A DNA stretch of 64,000 nt from Favolaschia claudopus. Taxonomy: Eukaryota > Basidiomycota > Agaricomycetes > Agaricales > Mycenaceae. This document shows positions 14,184 through 26,782 of the stretch, in pieces. Within the stretch, counting starts at the first letter, position 1; every line of letters starts with the position of its first letter. A program made the translations under genes and the position numbers. Location of the stretch: positions 682,001 to 746,000 of the forward strand of contig JAWWNJ010000040.1 of assembly GCA_037176885.1 (NCBI GenBank). The letters are read 5' to 3'. The notes beneath the pieces are model-generated. The model worked only from the letters and a program-made list of their open reading frames with translations, ran no database searches and was not told the origin of the DNA.

Positions 14184-15559
14184 ATAATCTCTCTCTCCCT
14201 TTCGCGGTCTTCGTTTCTGATTCACGCAACCCCATTATAGTACCTCACTCTCCTACATACACTAGTTCCTCATTCACACGTTCAACGTCTCTCCTCGTCA
14301 TACCATTTTCCTTACAAGATACCAATTTTCCATTTCCTTTCTGTTTACCATAATCGTCCCGTAACCTACCAGTGATCATGTAACCTTAACCTCCCCTCTT
14401 GTACTGCCGCATAGCCTCACTACTGGTCAGGTACGGCATATAATAGAACTTCAAGTCAAGTCAAGTCAATGGGCTTGAAACTGGGTAGTGTATTGGATGA
14501 GACCCTTCCCAGTACCTGGTGTGAAAATTCCCGAAAATTGTGGATTGAATCTTCGTTAAACAGCGACTTTGCTAGCGGCAGCCCAGCTGGAATGACGTAG
14601 TTCATTGAAGCGGCTGGCCACTGTGAAGCAACCCGGCTCCACATGCCTGTCAAGCGACCCAGCCGCTTTCCACAAACGCTCTAATCTCTGGATATTAAAC
14701 CCGCGCCGGGAAGTATTGTCACATGTGACATCACGCTCCCGCGCATTCGCGCTCTTTTTGCCTCTTTCTTCAGCTGATGCTACCTGTTTTTGCACTCTCT
14801 GGGTAAAGGAACCTTGCCTCAATGTAATTATATTTGTTTCCTCCAGCTTTTTCACCCTTTCAGGTGAACTCCCAGCTAAATTGGCATCTTCGTCAAATTT
14901 TGCGGCGCACCACTGCGTGGAGCTGCCGCTTGACGACGATGGCAATTTAGCTGTTAGTTCACCTGAAACGGCTCAAAAGCTTTCCAGTCATTGTGCGGAG
15001 TTTTCAAAGTTGGATGATTTTTTTTTGTGCTAAATACATATGGTAGTTGTGTTGCGGGCGCCGGCCCGGACGGCTGGGGTTTTCCACCCCAGACCCCGAC
15101 CGCTGCGCGGGGCTTCCCGCTCGCCGCGGAGGCCCACTGCGTGGTGCCAGCGCTCGCCGCGAGGCCTTCCCGGCCAGTCCCGGCCCTTCTCTGACACAGG
15201 AAAGACGATCCATCAAAGGGTTGGGGCGTGGGAACCGCCGGGAACTGGTGACAGCGTCACATTTGTGACAAAGTTCCCGGCGCGAGTTTAAAATCCCTAA
15301 TCTCATGTTTCCAATGTGATCTAGGACCGGCTTCAGGTGGCACAAAGCTTTCTCCTAACCATCAAGCTTCGGTTCCAAGGGCAGACCGCTGAAAACTCAA
15401 AAGCCTCTGGCCTCCCCCCGCAATGACATACCAAAAAAGGAAATTGCTTACCAAGAAGATAAGATATCTACTGTAGAGTCCCGACTCGTGTATGTAGGTA
15501 TTCTACGTGTAAATGGAATACAAACGCGTCGCGTTAAGCAATTCATAGCTGTTCAGTGA

Positions 15560-18500
15560 CTATTCCGTCGACGGCGCGGGCCTAGCGCGGTAAAACATCG
15601 CACTGCCAACTGATCTGTCCCACGTAGAAGGCGCCGTGCCTCGTGTCGATCTCAACCTCTTCTCCTTCCCAAGACACGCCCTCGCCAACCGCAAGAACGA
15701 AGCGCCTTCGCGTTGGACGGCTTGCAACATACGCTGATCACGGAATTGGCCCTGGAATTTCAATCCCTTTGCAAATTCCGTGATTACCTCAATCTCTTCC
15801 TCCAAAATCTTCTCGAAACTCCACGATTCATCGTCCTCCGGTCTCATGGTGTCAACAAAGTCCTCCTCCTCATCTTCCTCCCCATCTCCATCCTCGGCGT
15901 CATCACTCTGGTGCGTGCTTTCAACCTCATCGTCCCCAGTACTTTGCTCATTGTCGTCTGCGGCAGCTTTTAGCGTTGGATGCTCCCAAAATGGTGCCGT
16001 ACGGCGACGCTTGGCCTCGAGGAAGAAGACCGGGGGGACGCGTTCATATCCTTGAACGACGTGTTTGCAGATGAGGAAGCGCGAGACTGCTAGGGAAGGA
16101 CAGGTACAGAGTCCCTTTTTGTTATCGGTTTTGTACGCTGGATTGACTGGGAGGGTAATAGGAACTTTCTCGAGTTTTCGCCACTCCCGCTTGAAGGATT
16201 TGCGCCAAGAGGGCAGCTCGCGATAACGACCCGTGTCTGCAAGCAAGTGATCGAGCTTTCGGTAATAATTTGGCGCTAACTTGACGATTAGAATCCAAGC
16301 AAGAAGGTCGCAGCGCGGCATGTGGAAATGGTGAAGGAAATCCTTCTTGATGCGCCGCCAACTAGATTGATGTGAGTCGAGGGTCTTGTAATGAAATTTA
16401 TTGTACTCACTGGCTTTCCAGGATCATTGTCGTCTTCAAGACCGGTATTTCAGCATGTACGGAACGCGCCCACAGCTCCCACCGCGACTTTCGATACCAG
16501 TTTTCCCATAGGTACGCCCAGACCTCCCGTAGGTCGTGTTTGACACAAAACTTATACATCTGTGAGACAGCCCATCGCTTGATGGCCTCAGGGCTTGGAT
16601 GCGCATATCCAGGGCGTAACGGGTGTGCACAATAGTGCTTCTCAATCATCTTTAGAATGGGTTCGCGGTAATCAGACGGACAGAAGGTACGCCGCGTACT
16701 GCGACTCTCTTCCGTCGCTTCCTGACTGTTTGATGTTCTTTCGTCAGGTGCCTCTCGCGTCTGCGATGGTTTCGGGTCCACCCTAACGCTGACGCGTGCC
16801 CTCATTGCCTGGGCGAGAACCTGCGGATCTGCGGCATCGGCAGAGTTTTGTGTAGGCCGCACGACACGTCCATGACGGGTACGAGTCAGCGCAGTGTCCG
16901 CCGTCTCTGCTCCTCGACTGTCTGTCTGATTTTCTTTGCATGTAGTCGTTTCGGTCGTGGTCGAGGTGCGGCGAGCAGAAGGCACGGGAGGTAAGCTCGT
17001 CTCCGCAGCATTTGGTGCACTGATAACGGTCTTCGAGGGAATTGCAGTTGAGCTCTCAACGGACAAAGGTACGCCTAGGACATTTGCGCTTGGTTGCGCT
17101 ACCGATGCATTACGATCAACAGTTTCGAGGGGATTACGGGCCGGAAGCGTTATGCGAAGGCCATTCGACATCGTCCTGGTGCAAGGTTGTGTGGGGGTGG
17201 GGGCCGGCGGGGCAACGGGTATGACGGTTATGGTGTCAGGTATGCCCCCTTCGTATTCTTCCCCGTCTGCTTGAGTTTGGGGAACAAATGTGATGTCGAT
17301 GAAGGAGAATTCTGCGTAGGCCCGGGCTGCGTCATATGGCGTGCTGTTGAGCTTTCCATTTGCGAGCCGAGTACGTATAGCGCGACGGAGGTGCCACCAA
17401 CAGAGGCTGATCTTCATATCCTAGACCTTCTTCAATGTGCTGATCTCTGCCATGTCCTTGTCGACATGCGAAAACGTTGGCCTGACCCCGTATTTGTCCC
17501 GCACACATTTCGCCCAAGAGGTAAGTGCCATGGTCCGCTTCCCCTGCTCTATTGATGATGCCGTCGACAACAGAAGGTACGACAATGGGAAGCCGGCTCC
17601 CTCGTGCTCTCCCATCAAGCTGTATAATTCAAGGTGCTTCGAGTTGGTATCATCTACGGTCGGCATTCAGTATATTTCCCTTTTAGATCCATCACCACTT
17701 ACAAGTCGCGTCGACGCCGATTTCAATGATCTTTCCGTCCAGACGCGTCGCAATTTCTTTCATGCCCCAGCACACTATCTCGACACCGTCCGGAACCCCC
17801 ACTGGCTCAAAGACATCCACACCGTCTTGATGTTCCCTCAATAACTTCCGCACTGATGCTATTAGCTGGTCATCGTCGTGCCGCCAAAATGATGCGCTCA
17901 TCTCCATCCACGCCCGATGTATCTGCTGTGCAGTAACCTTCGGGAACGCCGCCTGAACCTTACTGACCATCGCCACAGGTGTCAGCCACTCGACGTTCTC
18001 GCGAATCATGTCAAGTGCTGCTGCTGGCATTGATACATCGACATAATTGACATGCGGCCGCGCATGCCTCATCCGAACGACAACGTTGAGTACTGTCTCA
18101 TCATCCTTTTTAACCCTACAACTGATCAACAGTTTGCTGTTGCAGGGGAACTTCTTCATGCCGAGTGTGTCCCGATTACGGATGTCGGGGTTAACAGAAG
18201 ATTTTGATTTTTTCTTTCGTGCTTCATCCTGGCTACACCAGAAGCGGGTCGTGTGTCCGCTCTTGGTTTTCCGATGGTCTTTGACACTATGATTGCGTGA
18301 GTATTGCTCAACTATACTTCAGGAATCGTACTCACGTAAATCGATAGCCTGTCAGTGTCCAAACTTCCTTTGCGACCATCTGAACACGGGTGCGTGGGGA
18401 TACCAGTAGATCCACAAGCATAGGGTATGTTCCATTGAAGTTTACAGCTTTGCCGGTCTTCATTAAAGCACCACAGAAGGTTTCGGCATCCTCAAACGCC

Positions 18501-19444
18501 TGAAGGACCTACTCGCAGTTACCAAAAGTAACCGAATTCGGGGGTTTTTCCCAGAAATTACGATGGTCAAGAAATTTTGAGCAATCAAGGGTTCATTTAC
18601 AGCGTGTTTGCTACAACCTTCATCATATAAACTTGGGGTAAGCTATCACACAGTGGGTGAATAAATTAATCTTCAAAATACCATTAATTTGGCTGTGTTT
18701 GCCTTTTTGGGAACGCAGTCACCAAAGTTTCAGGTGGGTGAGTACCTCAGAAATAGGTCTACTATCTCATGACATTGTACCTGAGAACTCAGTGTGTGCT
18801 GGGCTATCCTCATCCTTGAATGAGGGTACTAAAACAGAGCAAGAAATTGTTGATCTGGCACATAAATAAACAAACATAGAAAATCAGCACAGGGAAAGCC
18901 CAATCACTTCGATGCATGTTATGTGCAGTAGCATAAGATCATCCCCCCTCTCTCCCACCAGTTGAACCAACTGCTAACTGTATTAGCTGGTCGCAAGCAA
19001 GGCATTTCTACATTCGGTCACTTTTGGTAATGCCGAGTAAAGAGGTGTTAAGAAGAACAGGGGTGAGCCCTGTTCTCACAGCGTCCTCACCTGATTCTCA
19101 TCTGGGTTCCCATACATGCATTCATCATCAGAGTCTTCATCTCCCGACTCGCGACATCCTCGGACAGGAGTCTCCTCTTCCTCGCTTCCAGAATTTCTGC
19201 GTGGACGAGCTGCGGGTCTTGTGCTGGCTTCTCCATCGAAGTCTTTGCGCTTGCGGGATGTAGTGCCGCTGGTGTTTCCTTGGGCTGCTCTGCGGCGTTG
19301 CTGGGCCTTCCTGTTATTTTCTTTGCATGTCTCGCAGCTTGTTTCGCCAATAGAGACCATTCTTCTACACCATATCTTGCAGCATTTTTGTGTGGCTGTT
19401 GGGGGGCTTGGGGGCATGGGGGTGTCGGCTTCGAAGTTATCCAT
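15560..19444 (-). pseudogene. MULE transposase, copy 1
   Basis: Exons 19444-19091, 18499-18336, 18286-17703, 17653-16411 and 16361-15560, with the same internal TAG at 17421-17423. Apparently identical to 39600-43484, so the stop codon predates the duplication. Confidence 0.85.
18512..19037. mobile_element. 526-bp TA-flanked element in MULE intron, copy 1
   Basis: Counterpart of 42552-43077. Confidence 0.8.
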
Positions 19445-19599
19445 GAGCGCTCAGATGCGGAAAGTAGTTTGTTGATGCGCCGTTCCCATAATTTACATGT
19501 ATTTACAGCACGTGCTGATTAGATATGCCTTTTATGGTAAGTCATTGCGGGGGGACGTCAGCTGAAAACTCGGCACCATCGCGCCCGAAAATTGTCATA

Positions 19600-19978
19600 C
19601 AGCCGTTTTGGAAACAATATACGGGTTTTGATCGAGTGGTGCTCATTCGTTTGTGCTTACCTTTGTTTTGCTTCCCGTCACCAGCTCCACTTCGGCCGAG
19701 TCTGAGTTTGCTTCCGCCACCTAGAGAACACCAGGAAAAAAAACAGGGGGTTAACAGAACTGAGGATCAAGACTCAGCTGCTACTTGCCCAGAGTTCGAC
19801 AGGGCCATGACTTGCGAGCAAGGACCAAAACAAGAGACCAGCGGCACTTGATGTGGTACGGCAACACCCCACAAAGTGGTGCTCCCGGCTTTGCCGATGG
19901 CAGAATCGTCAACAAACGTAAGCACAAATGAACGAGCACCACTCAATCAAAACCCGTATATTGTTTCCAAAACGGCTG
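19600..19978. mobile_element. CAGCCGTTTTGG MITE, copy 1
   Basis: Counterpart of 43640-44018. Confidence 0.85.
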
Positions 19979-19999
19979 TAAACGCCGGCAACCGATCTA

Positions 20000-20919
20000 G
20001 TAATCCCTGGAGGACGTATCCGACCTCAGTTCGGACTCGGACACTGCATTGGAGCAGCTTGTGGACTCTCTCGATGACGAAGAGGAATACAACGAGGATT
20101 TGTCCTCGATTGACCGAATCGACGGCCCGGCTTCGATTTTCGAGGCTGGGGAGACTCTTGAGTCTGTCTTCGCATCTGGTACCACCTACGTATTCTGCCC
20201 CGCCGCCCATCGAGCCCAGATTCTGCGCATCTTCATTCGCCACTTCTGCGAACATCCTCTACTTCCTGAATGTCGGTAGAGAACTTCTGGCGCAACCTGA
20301 AGCACGGAATCCTTCATCATTTACTCCATCCCCGACTCGATCAGCTTGTCTACCTCATTGCAACTGAAGTCCTACCTTCTTTCGAAGCGAAGATGCAGCT
20401 CTTCAATCCGAATTATCGTCAGGGGCGAGGGAAAGCTCTAACACCCTTTCAGAAACAATTCAAGAAAGGAAGGAAGAAGCTTGAATCTCGACCACTTGGT
20501 GACCGCGAGTATCAAACAAACATTTCTCGCTGGACATGTAGCTGTGGCCAGCAGCAGTACAATGCGTTGCTTCTCTGTAAATAGTTCAGGCAGTTCACCC
20601 CCCCAACGCAGCTTTCTTTCGCGAAGTCGTTCGCCGGCGCACCATTCCCTTCTACCACCACCCTCTCCTCAAACCCAAGCATGGCTTGGTCGTTGACCCA
20701 ATCGAAAATCTGTCAATCTCCAATGGTGATGCAGTTGAGCCCGCGACTAGTGCGGATGCAGCAGCAGCACTGCGAGGCGTAAAGCGCAAGAGGACCACTG
20801 CGTCCACCTCTACTGTCACAGAAGGCTCCAGTTCTGGAGGTACCGGGAGTATGAACAATCCCATTCAGCTCTCTTCCTCGCCGGTTCGTCCTCATCAGGA
20901 AAAAGCAAAATCTACGTAG
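20000..20919 (+). pseudogene. Second MULE relic, copy 1
   Basis: Counterpart of 44040-44959, identical frames. Confidence 0.7.
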
Positions 20920-23089
20920 CGAAGCGCGAAAATATGTAGCCGCTGTAGCCAAGTGTTCGGAACTGTTGCACTCTGTAGTTCAATATAGCTGATCGCAGTA
21001 CGACGGATGACGATGTACGCTCCATGACTAGGACCGTTTCGACAGAGGCTACATGCACTCTGTTAACATTGACCCCATATTTACAAACTACTTATACCGT
21101 ATAATTTCAATCAAATCGGATGTCTCGCGTCACGCACCCCAGTGTCGATCCGAATTTTGCATTTTGGTCCCGCGTCACAACGGCCGTTGTCGAACACCTT
21201 CGGCGTCACGGTGAGCAAAAAAGCACCCAAATTGTGCAAAAAAGAGCAGATTTCGCGGTTTGAAAATTTTTTCTTCCGAAAATTTGCGCCTGGTCACGCA
21301 AAATTTTTGGTTTGTCGACTTGTCGAATCGGTTCCCCAGGGTCACGCGTCACACCCCCTGTCGAATTGAACGAAATTATACGGTATTCATTCGATGCATT
21401 GGACCTCAAACAGTACAGTTGATAGCTTGAGCCGGCTCCTCCCAATTGTAAGGAAGTCAGAGGAGTCTACAGGGCACGGCAACCACATGCGGGGCAGCTG
21501 CAGAGTCTGAGAATCGAGGAAAATCGTTAAGTCCACGCGCACGTGTGGCATCGTGTGCGCGTTGTTGATTGAATGATGGCCATCAAGCGATGACGATCAT
21601 GTTGGTTGCCAAGTGTGACAATGTGACTCGTCTCTCTTTCTTCCTTTCTCCCACCTTCTCCCACTTCCCCCAACCCACCGCGGCCGCCTCCCACCACCTC
21701 TTGCCACAACTAACCTCGTACCCTATCACAAACGTCATACATTCCGGACTGTAGCTTCTCTGACCTCTGTCTCCTGAAAATTTAAGAGTTAAAGTCGACA
21801 GCGCCTCCGGCACAATCTCGGTTATGGCTCAGATTGATGAAAAACAACAATATTGGAGGAGATGTGTCTCATATGGTCGGTGATGTTCATCATTTTGCTG
21901 GCCCGACAACTGGTACTAACTTGGGCTAAACCAGGAAATAAGGGCTCTGCAAGATATACTAAGAACACTATGGGCTATCAGAGTTAGATTTGATATATAC
22001 TTAGCTCTGTTCAATCTTGACGCCGCTACATTTACTGTATATTGCATGTCGGACCTTACTACTACTAGTATATTACCTCGAGGTATTCATAGCATTGTAG
22101 TCTCGGGGGGGCTGTTAAATGAATGAATTCAGAGTATGCAGACTCATTCTATAGATACATAAGAAGCAATTGGCTTCCTATGATTGTGTGGCATTGGCCG
22201 CAGCTACAGTAAAATCGAGACATACGTCGCTTTGGCCGCTTCGGCGTTCCCCGGAACTGCCCTGACAGCGGAGATCACGGGCTGATGGCGTTACGGCATG
22301 CACTCCAGTGTTGGGAGAATAGCGTGACTAAACTTTAGAGCCTGTTCGGGTGCACAATAGGAATCCTATTGCTATTAGTGTGGCGACGTCAAGAACTTTC
22401 TCGATGCGGAGAGTGGGGAACGATATGCGGAGGCTGGTATCCCATAGTCTCACCAAGTCAGACTCTACAAGATTTATAATAGTCGATGAATCTATTATAG
22501 AGTCTGAACTTGATGGCGCCTGACCTCGAAAAATCGGTCATTCCGACTCCGAATTTATTATTTCCGAGGCTTTTCTGGGTGCCGAAAACGCGTTTTCCCG
22601 GCCGAGGTATTTCCCCTTGGGGAAGGGTTAAACAATGACCCACCCGTGGGAAGCTGGACCGTTTTACCATCACCCCTCGGAATGGAGAAGTTCCCCACCC
22701 TTGGTTTTTGGCTCATTAATCATGTCCGTGGAGGAGTATGTCCGCAAAAGGCATACTCGAGTGATCCGACTTGATCCATCAATTTCCGATCAATCAATAT
22801 CAACTGTCGCATCCAACGCGTCAAACAACCTCTATTGCTCTCCACTACAGTATGCACGGCGGACCTAGAAAAAACACTGGAAGAACAAGGCTGCACAGGA
22901 ACTCGGCTCATCCTTATCTAATTGCCTTCCCCCAGCCCACAATCCGCCCCACCCCGACCACTCATTTTCGACCCTACAACCTCAGCGCACCGGCATGTTT
23001 TCGTGACCGGAAGGTGGTAGGGAATGGCGTACTTGTCCTCAATTTGGTTTGGCAGAAGCTCCAATAGTATATCTGCTCCCAACCTTTTA

Positions 23090-23167
23090 GGGGCGCTCAA
23101 TTCTTGGCTCGTCAGCTCATCTCGTCCATAAATTATTTAATTCTGTGATGATCCATCAAAATTGATC
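23090..23167 (+). repeat. Harbinger left terminal inverted repeat
   Basis: Reverse complement of 26397-26475 apart from a one-base length difference near its inner end. It abuts the last base of repeat copy 1. Confidence 0.9.
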
Positions 23168-23372
23168 TTACCGCTGCCACGCATTGCGCTCCATATTGAC
23201 GTCAACGCTCAGCTCCAGATATTCACGACCACTCTAGTACCTCCTACTACTGGTCACTAGCACTGTACATGCAGCAAGCACCACTCTACATGCGCGACGA
23301 CACAGTATAAACTCAGAATGGAACCCGGGCCTCCAGTGCGTTGGCTTGGCTTTTTGGTACCCATGAGATTCA

Positions 23373-24829
23373 TTGACGCGTTCTGTCCTTCAGCAGTACG
23401 GCTATGCAGGCTACATGCCACCTCCGGTGTACTATTCGCCGTATCCGCCACCTCCGCCAATGGGTGGTCCAACATATGTCTCAGGTCCTACTTATCAGCA
23501 CCCAGAATGTCCCCCGCCTTCACCCGCACCTAATTCACTCTCCGCTGCTCCACTTCAGCCTACTCAACCCACGGTTCCCCCTTCACCTCCCCAGAAGCGT
23601 CCGGTTGGTCGGCCGCGCAAAGACGGCGCGAAACCAGGCAATTTTAAGGGTGGAAAGGCCGCTGCTGCCAAAGCTGCCAAAGCCAAGGCAGATGTAAAGA
23701 AACGCGCACGCCGGGCCAACAACACGAAGGAAAATGAGCCCGTCAGTGACCCGATCATTGTCGACAATCCGCAGCCCCTCACACGAACAACGCCGACCCC
23801 GATCGACATCTCTGACGACGACAGCGATAGCAGTGACAACGAGGAAGAGTCTGGCCGCAAACGCTGGTCTGCTGGCGAGAAAACCTTGTTCTTCGACTGG
23901 CTTCTTGGTCCTGACCCCCAGGCGGAGCACCGCTTCACTCAACATAAGAAAAATCCGGCACATGTTTATAGAAAGGTATGTTTTCTCTTTGTTGTCCGCT
24001 CTATATTCACCGGCGATGGCAGGCCTCTGTAGAGCTTTTTTCAGGGAAGCGTAGCGATAAGTCTGTAGGCGGCATGTGGCAGCGTGCGCTCACAACGTTT
24101 GGATATATTGTTGCATTTGAATCTTTTACTGGCAACGGTGGGGGAGATCCCGACTTAGACGATCCCGCAGCCATTTTGGGGAAGAAATTAGATGCTGCAC
24201 GGAACGCTGGTCTAGTGGTCGGCACTCTGACGCCCTCTGTGGTGGAGCTATGGGAGAAGAAAGGATGGCGCGACCTTTTCACTCAGCGGTAAAGTGGCGT
24301 CAGGTCCGTGGCAGGTTTACTGACAGCTTCAATCAGATTTGGCGCCAATGCGAAGGTTGCGCGTCCTGTCATTCGCAGCTCAGCCGCCCCGCTTTCCGAC
24401 GTGGACGATGACGAGGACCCCGGGTCAAACGATAATGTTGATCCCGTTCTCTTGGCGGAAGAACGCAAGGCCGGTGGCGTTCCCAAGACACCGGCTGTGA
24501 AGAATCCTGCCACTGTCGTATCCGAGACCAAGTTCACGCCCGCGTCAAAGTTTCGTACACAGGTGAACAACTCGCTAGGAAACATGTCGGAGCTTGTGAA
24601 AGTAAAGATGGCCGCCGAGGAGAAGAAGAGTTGTGCGCTGGAGGCGAAACTTGAATTGGATAAAGAGAAGCTCGACCTGGAGAAGAAGCGAATGGAAATT
24701 GATACCAACAAGGGGAAGGTCGACATGGCGCGCAGAGGTGAGAGACGCTGCCAATGCTTTTTTGCTCTCTATGTTTCAACAATAATTCACTTATCATCGT
24801 ACATATACTACTGCATATCTTCGTTATAA
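23373..24829 (+). CDS. Harbinger accessory protein, Myb/SANT-like with AT-hook and coiled coil
   Basis: Second gene of the Harbinger element; in this superfamily such proteins help the transposase enter the nucleus and bind element ends. Three exons are visible: up to 23975, 24023-24288 and 24337 to about 24829. The introns are 47 and 48 nt with GTATGT/CAG and GTAAAG/CAG borders, and the frame holds across both. The protein starts Pro/Tyr/Gly-rich, then has an AT-hook (core GRPRK, near 23605-23625), a Lys/Ala-rich basic stretch, an acidic Asp/Ser run, a Trp-anchored helical domain starting RKRWSAGEKTLFFDWLL that continues across intron 1, and a Lys/Glu coiled coil near the C-terminus. The true start is unresolved: 23373 is only where the frame opens, and a short upstream exon from the ATG at 23269 is possible. 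The C-terminus may end earlier if the GTGAGA at 24738 is a splice donor. Confidence 0.75.
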
Positions 24830-24886
24830 TTTGTACATATCTGGTTCACTCGTAGTCAAACGTACAATCTTATACTGTAAATCTTC

Positions 24887-26356
24887 TCAAAACAAACAGT
24901 TTAACATTCTTAGACGTTTCAAACGCCCCTGCTCCTTGAGCCAGTCCGCTGTCTCATGCCCCGGAACATCTGCTGCACCCTCGACCTCTTGAGCGAACTC
25001 GGAATTTCCGTCGTTCTCGTCTTCTTGATCATCCGGATCTTCGTCTATACGCCAACACTCGTCAGGTTTGTCATTAGCGTCAATGGCAATATTGTGCAGA
25101 ATCATGAGCGCTTCGATGACTCGATAGATATCTTGAACGGAGCGATGCGCTCCCATCCCTCGCAGGGATGGGAAACGGCCTTTGAGAAGCCCAAAGGCAT
25201 GTTCTATTACAATCCGTACGGAAGAAAGGCGTAGATTGAAAGCACGCATACGTAGTTTGTCTTCTGCCGATGCAGCTGCAACTTCCGGCTCATCGAATGG
25301 TCGCATGACATACGGTGAAGAGGGATAGCCTAGGAAAATGAGGCTGTAATACAATGGAGTATAGAAAATGTGATATGCTTACCCTTATCCACAAAGATGT
25401 ATTCTCCGTCCTCAAAGTAATGGTGGCGGCGCTTCCAAACATCGGAGTTGGTCCAAATCTTTACGTCTGTCACGGCACCGGGCCATCCCAATTCGAAGGA
25501 CGTAAATCTCTTCTTGTGGTCGCAAGTAGCTTGGACGTTGGTCTGGATTAGTCAGTACTGGTTCTTTCGACAGTACAGAAAACATACACCAAAGAACTTT
25601 TTGCGCGACATGAAAAGATGACCATCCTCCATCGGAGCTTCACCAAAGCGAACCAGAGACCCATCTCCGCAGCCCAGACACTTCGAGAAGCCGGACTTGT
25701 CCTGGATGTGTTGTTTTATGACAATTTTGCGATCAGGTGTCGGCCATCCGAGAAATTGTGGGCGCAGCTCGCGTATGGCGCGGGTGACTCGCTTACAGTA
25801 GATAAACACTGTCCCAAATCCTATGGACAGTTTCTGTGCAGTACCAAGGGTGTCTGATCCTACAGAGCCATAGCGAATCAGGAAACATCCCAACTGAAAC
25901 TTGACATGACGTTGTGGACGCCTCCCAGTTGATTGGAAGACTCGATTAGAGGCGATTAGCTGAACGAGGTAGTCAAAGCAGTCCCTGCCTACTCTAGCCA
26001 AAGGTTCAGAAGAGAAGGGTGGTTGCTGAGAGAACTAGCCCGACATACCGAAACATATGCCGAAATTCGCGATCGGGCGCACTCAAACACACCGCAAAGA
26101 AGTCCTTTGACTTTGGGATCTTGTCGTAAGTACCCCGCGAGCCATCCCCCGACATATAGCGAGCCAGCTCTGCCCAGTCCAACGCTGAAAGCTCCAACAC
26201 ATCGGACATGTCGTCGTCCCAAAAGTCCTGATCTTCGTCATCGGATCCAAGGAGATCGGACTCATCGGAGTCATCGAGAAGGGTGGACATAAGCATAAGA
26301 GTTTCGGCGACATGGACAATGTCGGACTGGACTTCCGCCTTGGTCGTGCGTGTCAT
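24887..26356 (-). CDS. PIF/Harbinger DDE transposase (HARBI1-like)
   Basis: Catalyses cut-and-paste movement of the surrounding element. Four exons on the minus strand: 26356-26049, 25993-25588, 25542-25383 and 25329-24887. The introns are 55, 45 and 53 nt with GTATGT or GTAAGC donors. The exons sum to 1,317 nt, giving 438 residues in one open frame. An acidic N-terminus (residues about 25-55) precedes the helical region FRVGRDCFDYLVQLI. Probable catalytic residues are D213 (motif GCGDGS), D264 (PGAVTDVKIW) and E334 (IEHAFGLLKGRF), the spacing and context expected of the DDE_Tnp_4 fold. The ATG lies about 40 bp inside the right inverted repeat. No break was found, so it may be functional. The copy at 852-2316 is frameshifted. 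Confidence 0.88.
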
Positions 26357-26396
26357 GCATGCGTGCTGGGACGACGGAGGGAGAGAATGATCGCTC

Positions 26397-26475
26397 GATC
26401 AAATTTTGATGGATCATCACAGAATTAAATAATTTATGGACGAGATGAGCTGACGAGCCAAGAATTGAGCGCCCC
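26397..26475 (-). repeat. Harbinger right terminal inverted repeat
   Basis: Inverted match to 23090-23167, ending GAGCGCCCC before TAA. The copy-1 equivalent ends at 2433. Confidence 0.9.
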
Positions 26476-26478
26476 TAA

Positions 26479-26782
26479 TGACCGGTTTCAACACGGCAAA
26501 CAAGCCGAAAGGAATGGATTGATGTCACAGTCACAGTATATCAATGTACGTGGTCTATTGTGTCATCGGCCGCTTGCCGAACGCGTCCGAGTGGCTGTAC
26601 CAGGTCACGCACACGGCGTGTTTTAGCACTCTAAATTAATTGAAGACAAGCTTAAGCACCCCGCCTGGATTTTTTTTGCTGGATTCCTTGCCCGCGGCGC
26701 CGCACTGCCGCTCGCTGCACTCGCCGGCGCGCGGCGCCGGGGACCGCGTGTGAGTTTCAACATCTCGACAGCCGGTTGCGTT
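26479..26782. other. Non-coding stretch between Harbinger and a mini-element
   Basis: No gene is visible. It contains a very GC-rich block (about 26690-26750) rich in GGCGCC and CGCGGC words, next to AT-rich sequence. Copy-1 equivalent 2437-2737. Confidence 0.6.

Larger units (their letters stand above)
1..23088. repeat. 24-kb tandem duplication, copy 1 (left-truncated by window start)
   Basis: This block matches 24036-47128 in the same order and orientation. The offset is 24,035 at base 1 and settles at 24,040 beyond about 7.3 kb, because copy 1 carries many small indels in 1-7330. From about 7330 to 23088 every reading frame and every line compared is identical. The shared sequence ends at 23088/47128: copy 1 continues into a Harbinger terminus, copy 2 into unrelated sequence. 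Copy 1 begins inside the Harbinger ORF1 gene, so its left part lies outside the window. Confidence 0.97.
23090..26475. mobile_element. PIF/Harbinger DNA transposon, complete, two genes
   Basis: A 3.39-kb element bounded by inverted repeats of about 78 bp, each beginning GGGGCGCTCAATTC. It carries a Myb/SANT-like DNA-binding gene on + and a DDE transposase gene on -, transcribed convergently, the usual two-gene layout of this superfamily. The flanking trinucleotides are TTA on the left (23087-23089) and TAA on the right (26476-26478). Each is of the type used by the superfamily, but they are not direct repeats of each other. Both genes splice into open frames, so the element looks coding-competent. 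Confidence 0.9.

Noticed and set aside
15790..16055. Serine-rich + strand open frame as a gene (also 39820-40095)
   Set aside because: It is the antisense shadow of the acidic Asp/Glu region of the MULE transposase exon 5.
19031..19041. Element in the MULE intron as an extension of coding sequence
   Set aside because: Removing it with one TA leaves a normal 63-nt intron and frame-consistent exons.
21206..21445. Frames inside the CCGTATAATTTC MITE as a gene
   Set aside because: They lie within and across the inverted ends of a 287-bp non-coding element.
22336..22360. Complete Tourist element at the lone GAGCCTGTTCGGG terminus
   Set aside because: No matching inverted end with a TTA flank was found downstream before the unit ends.
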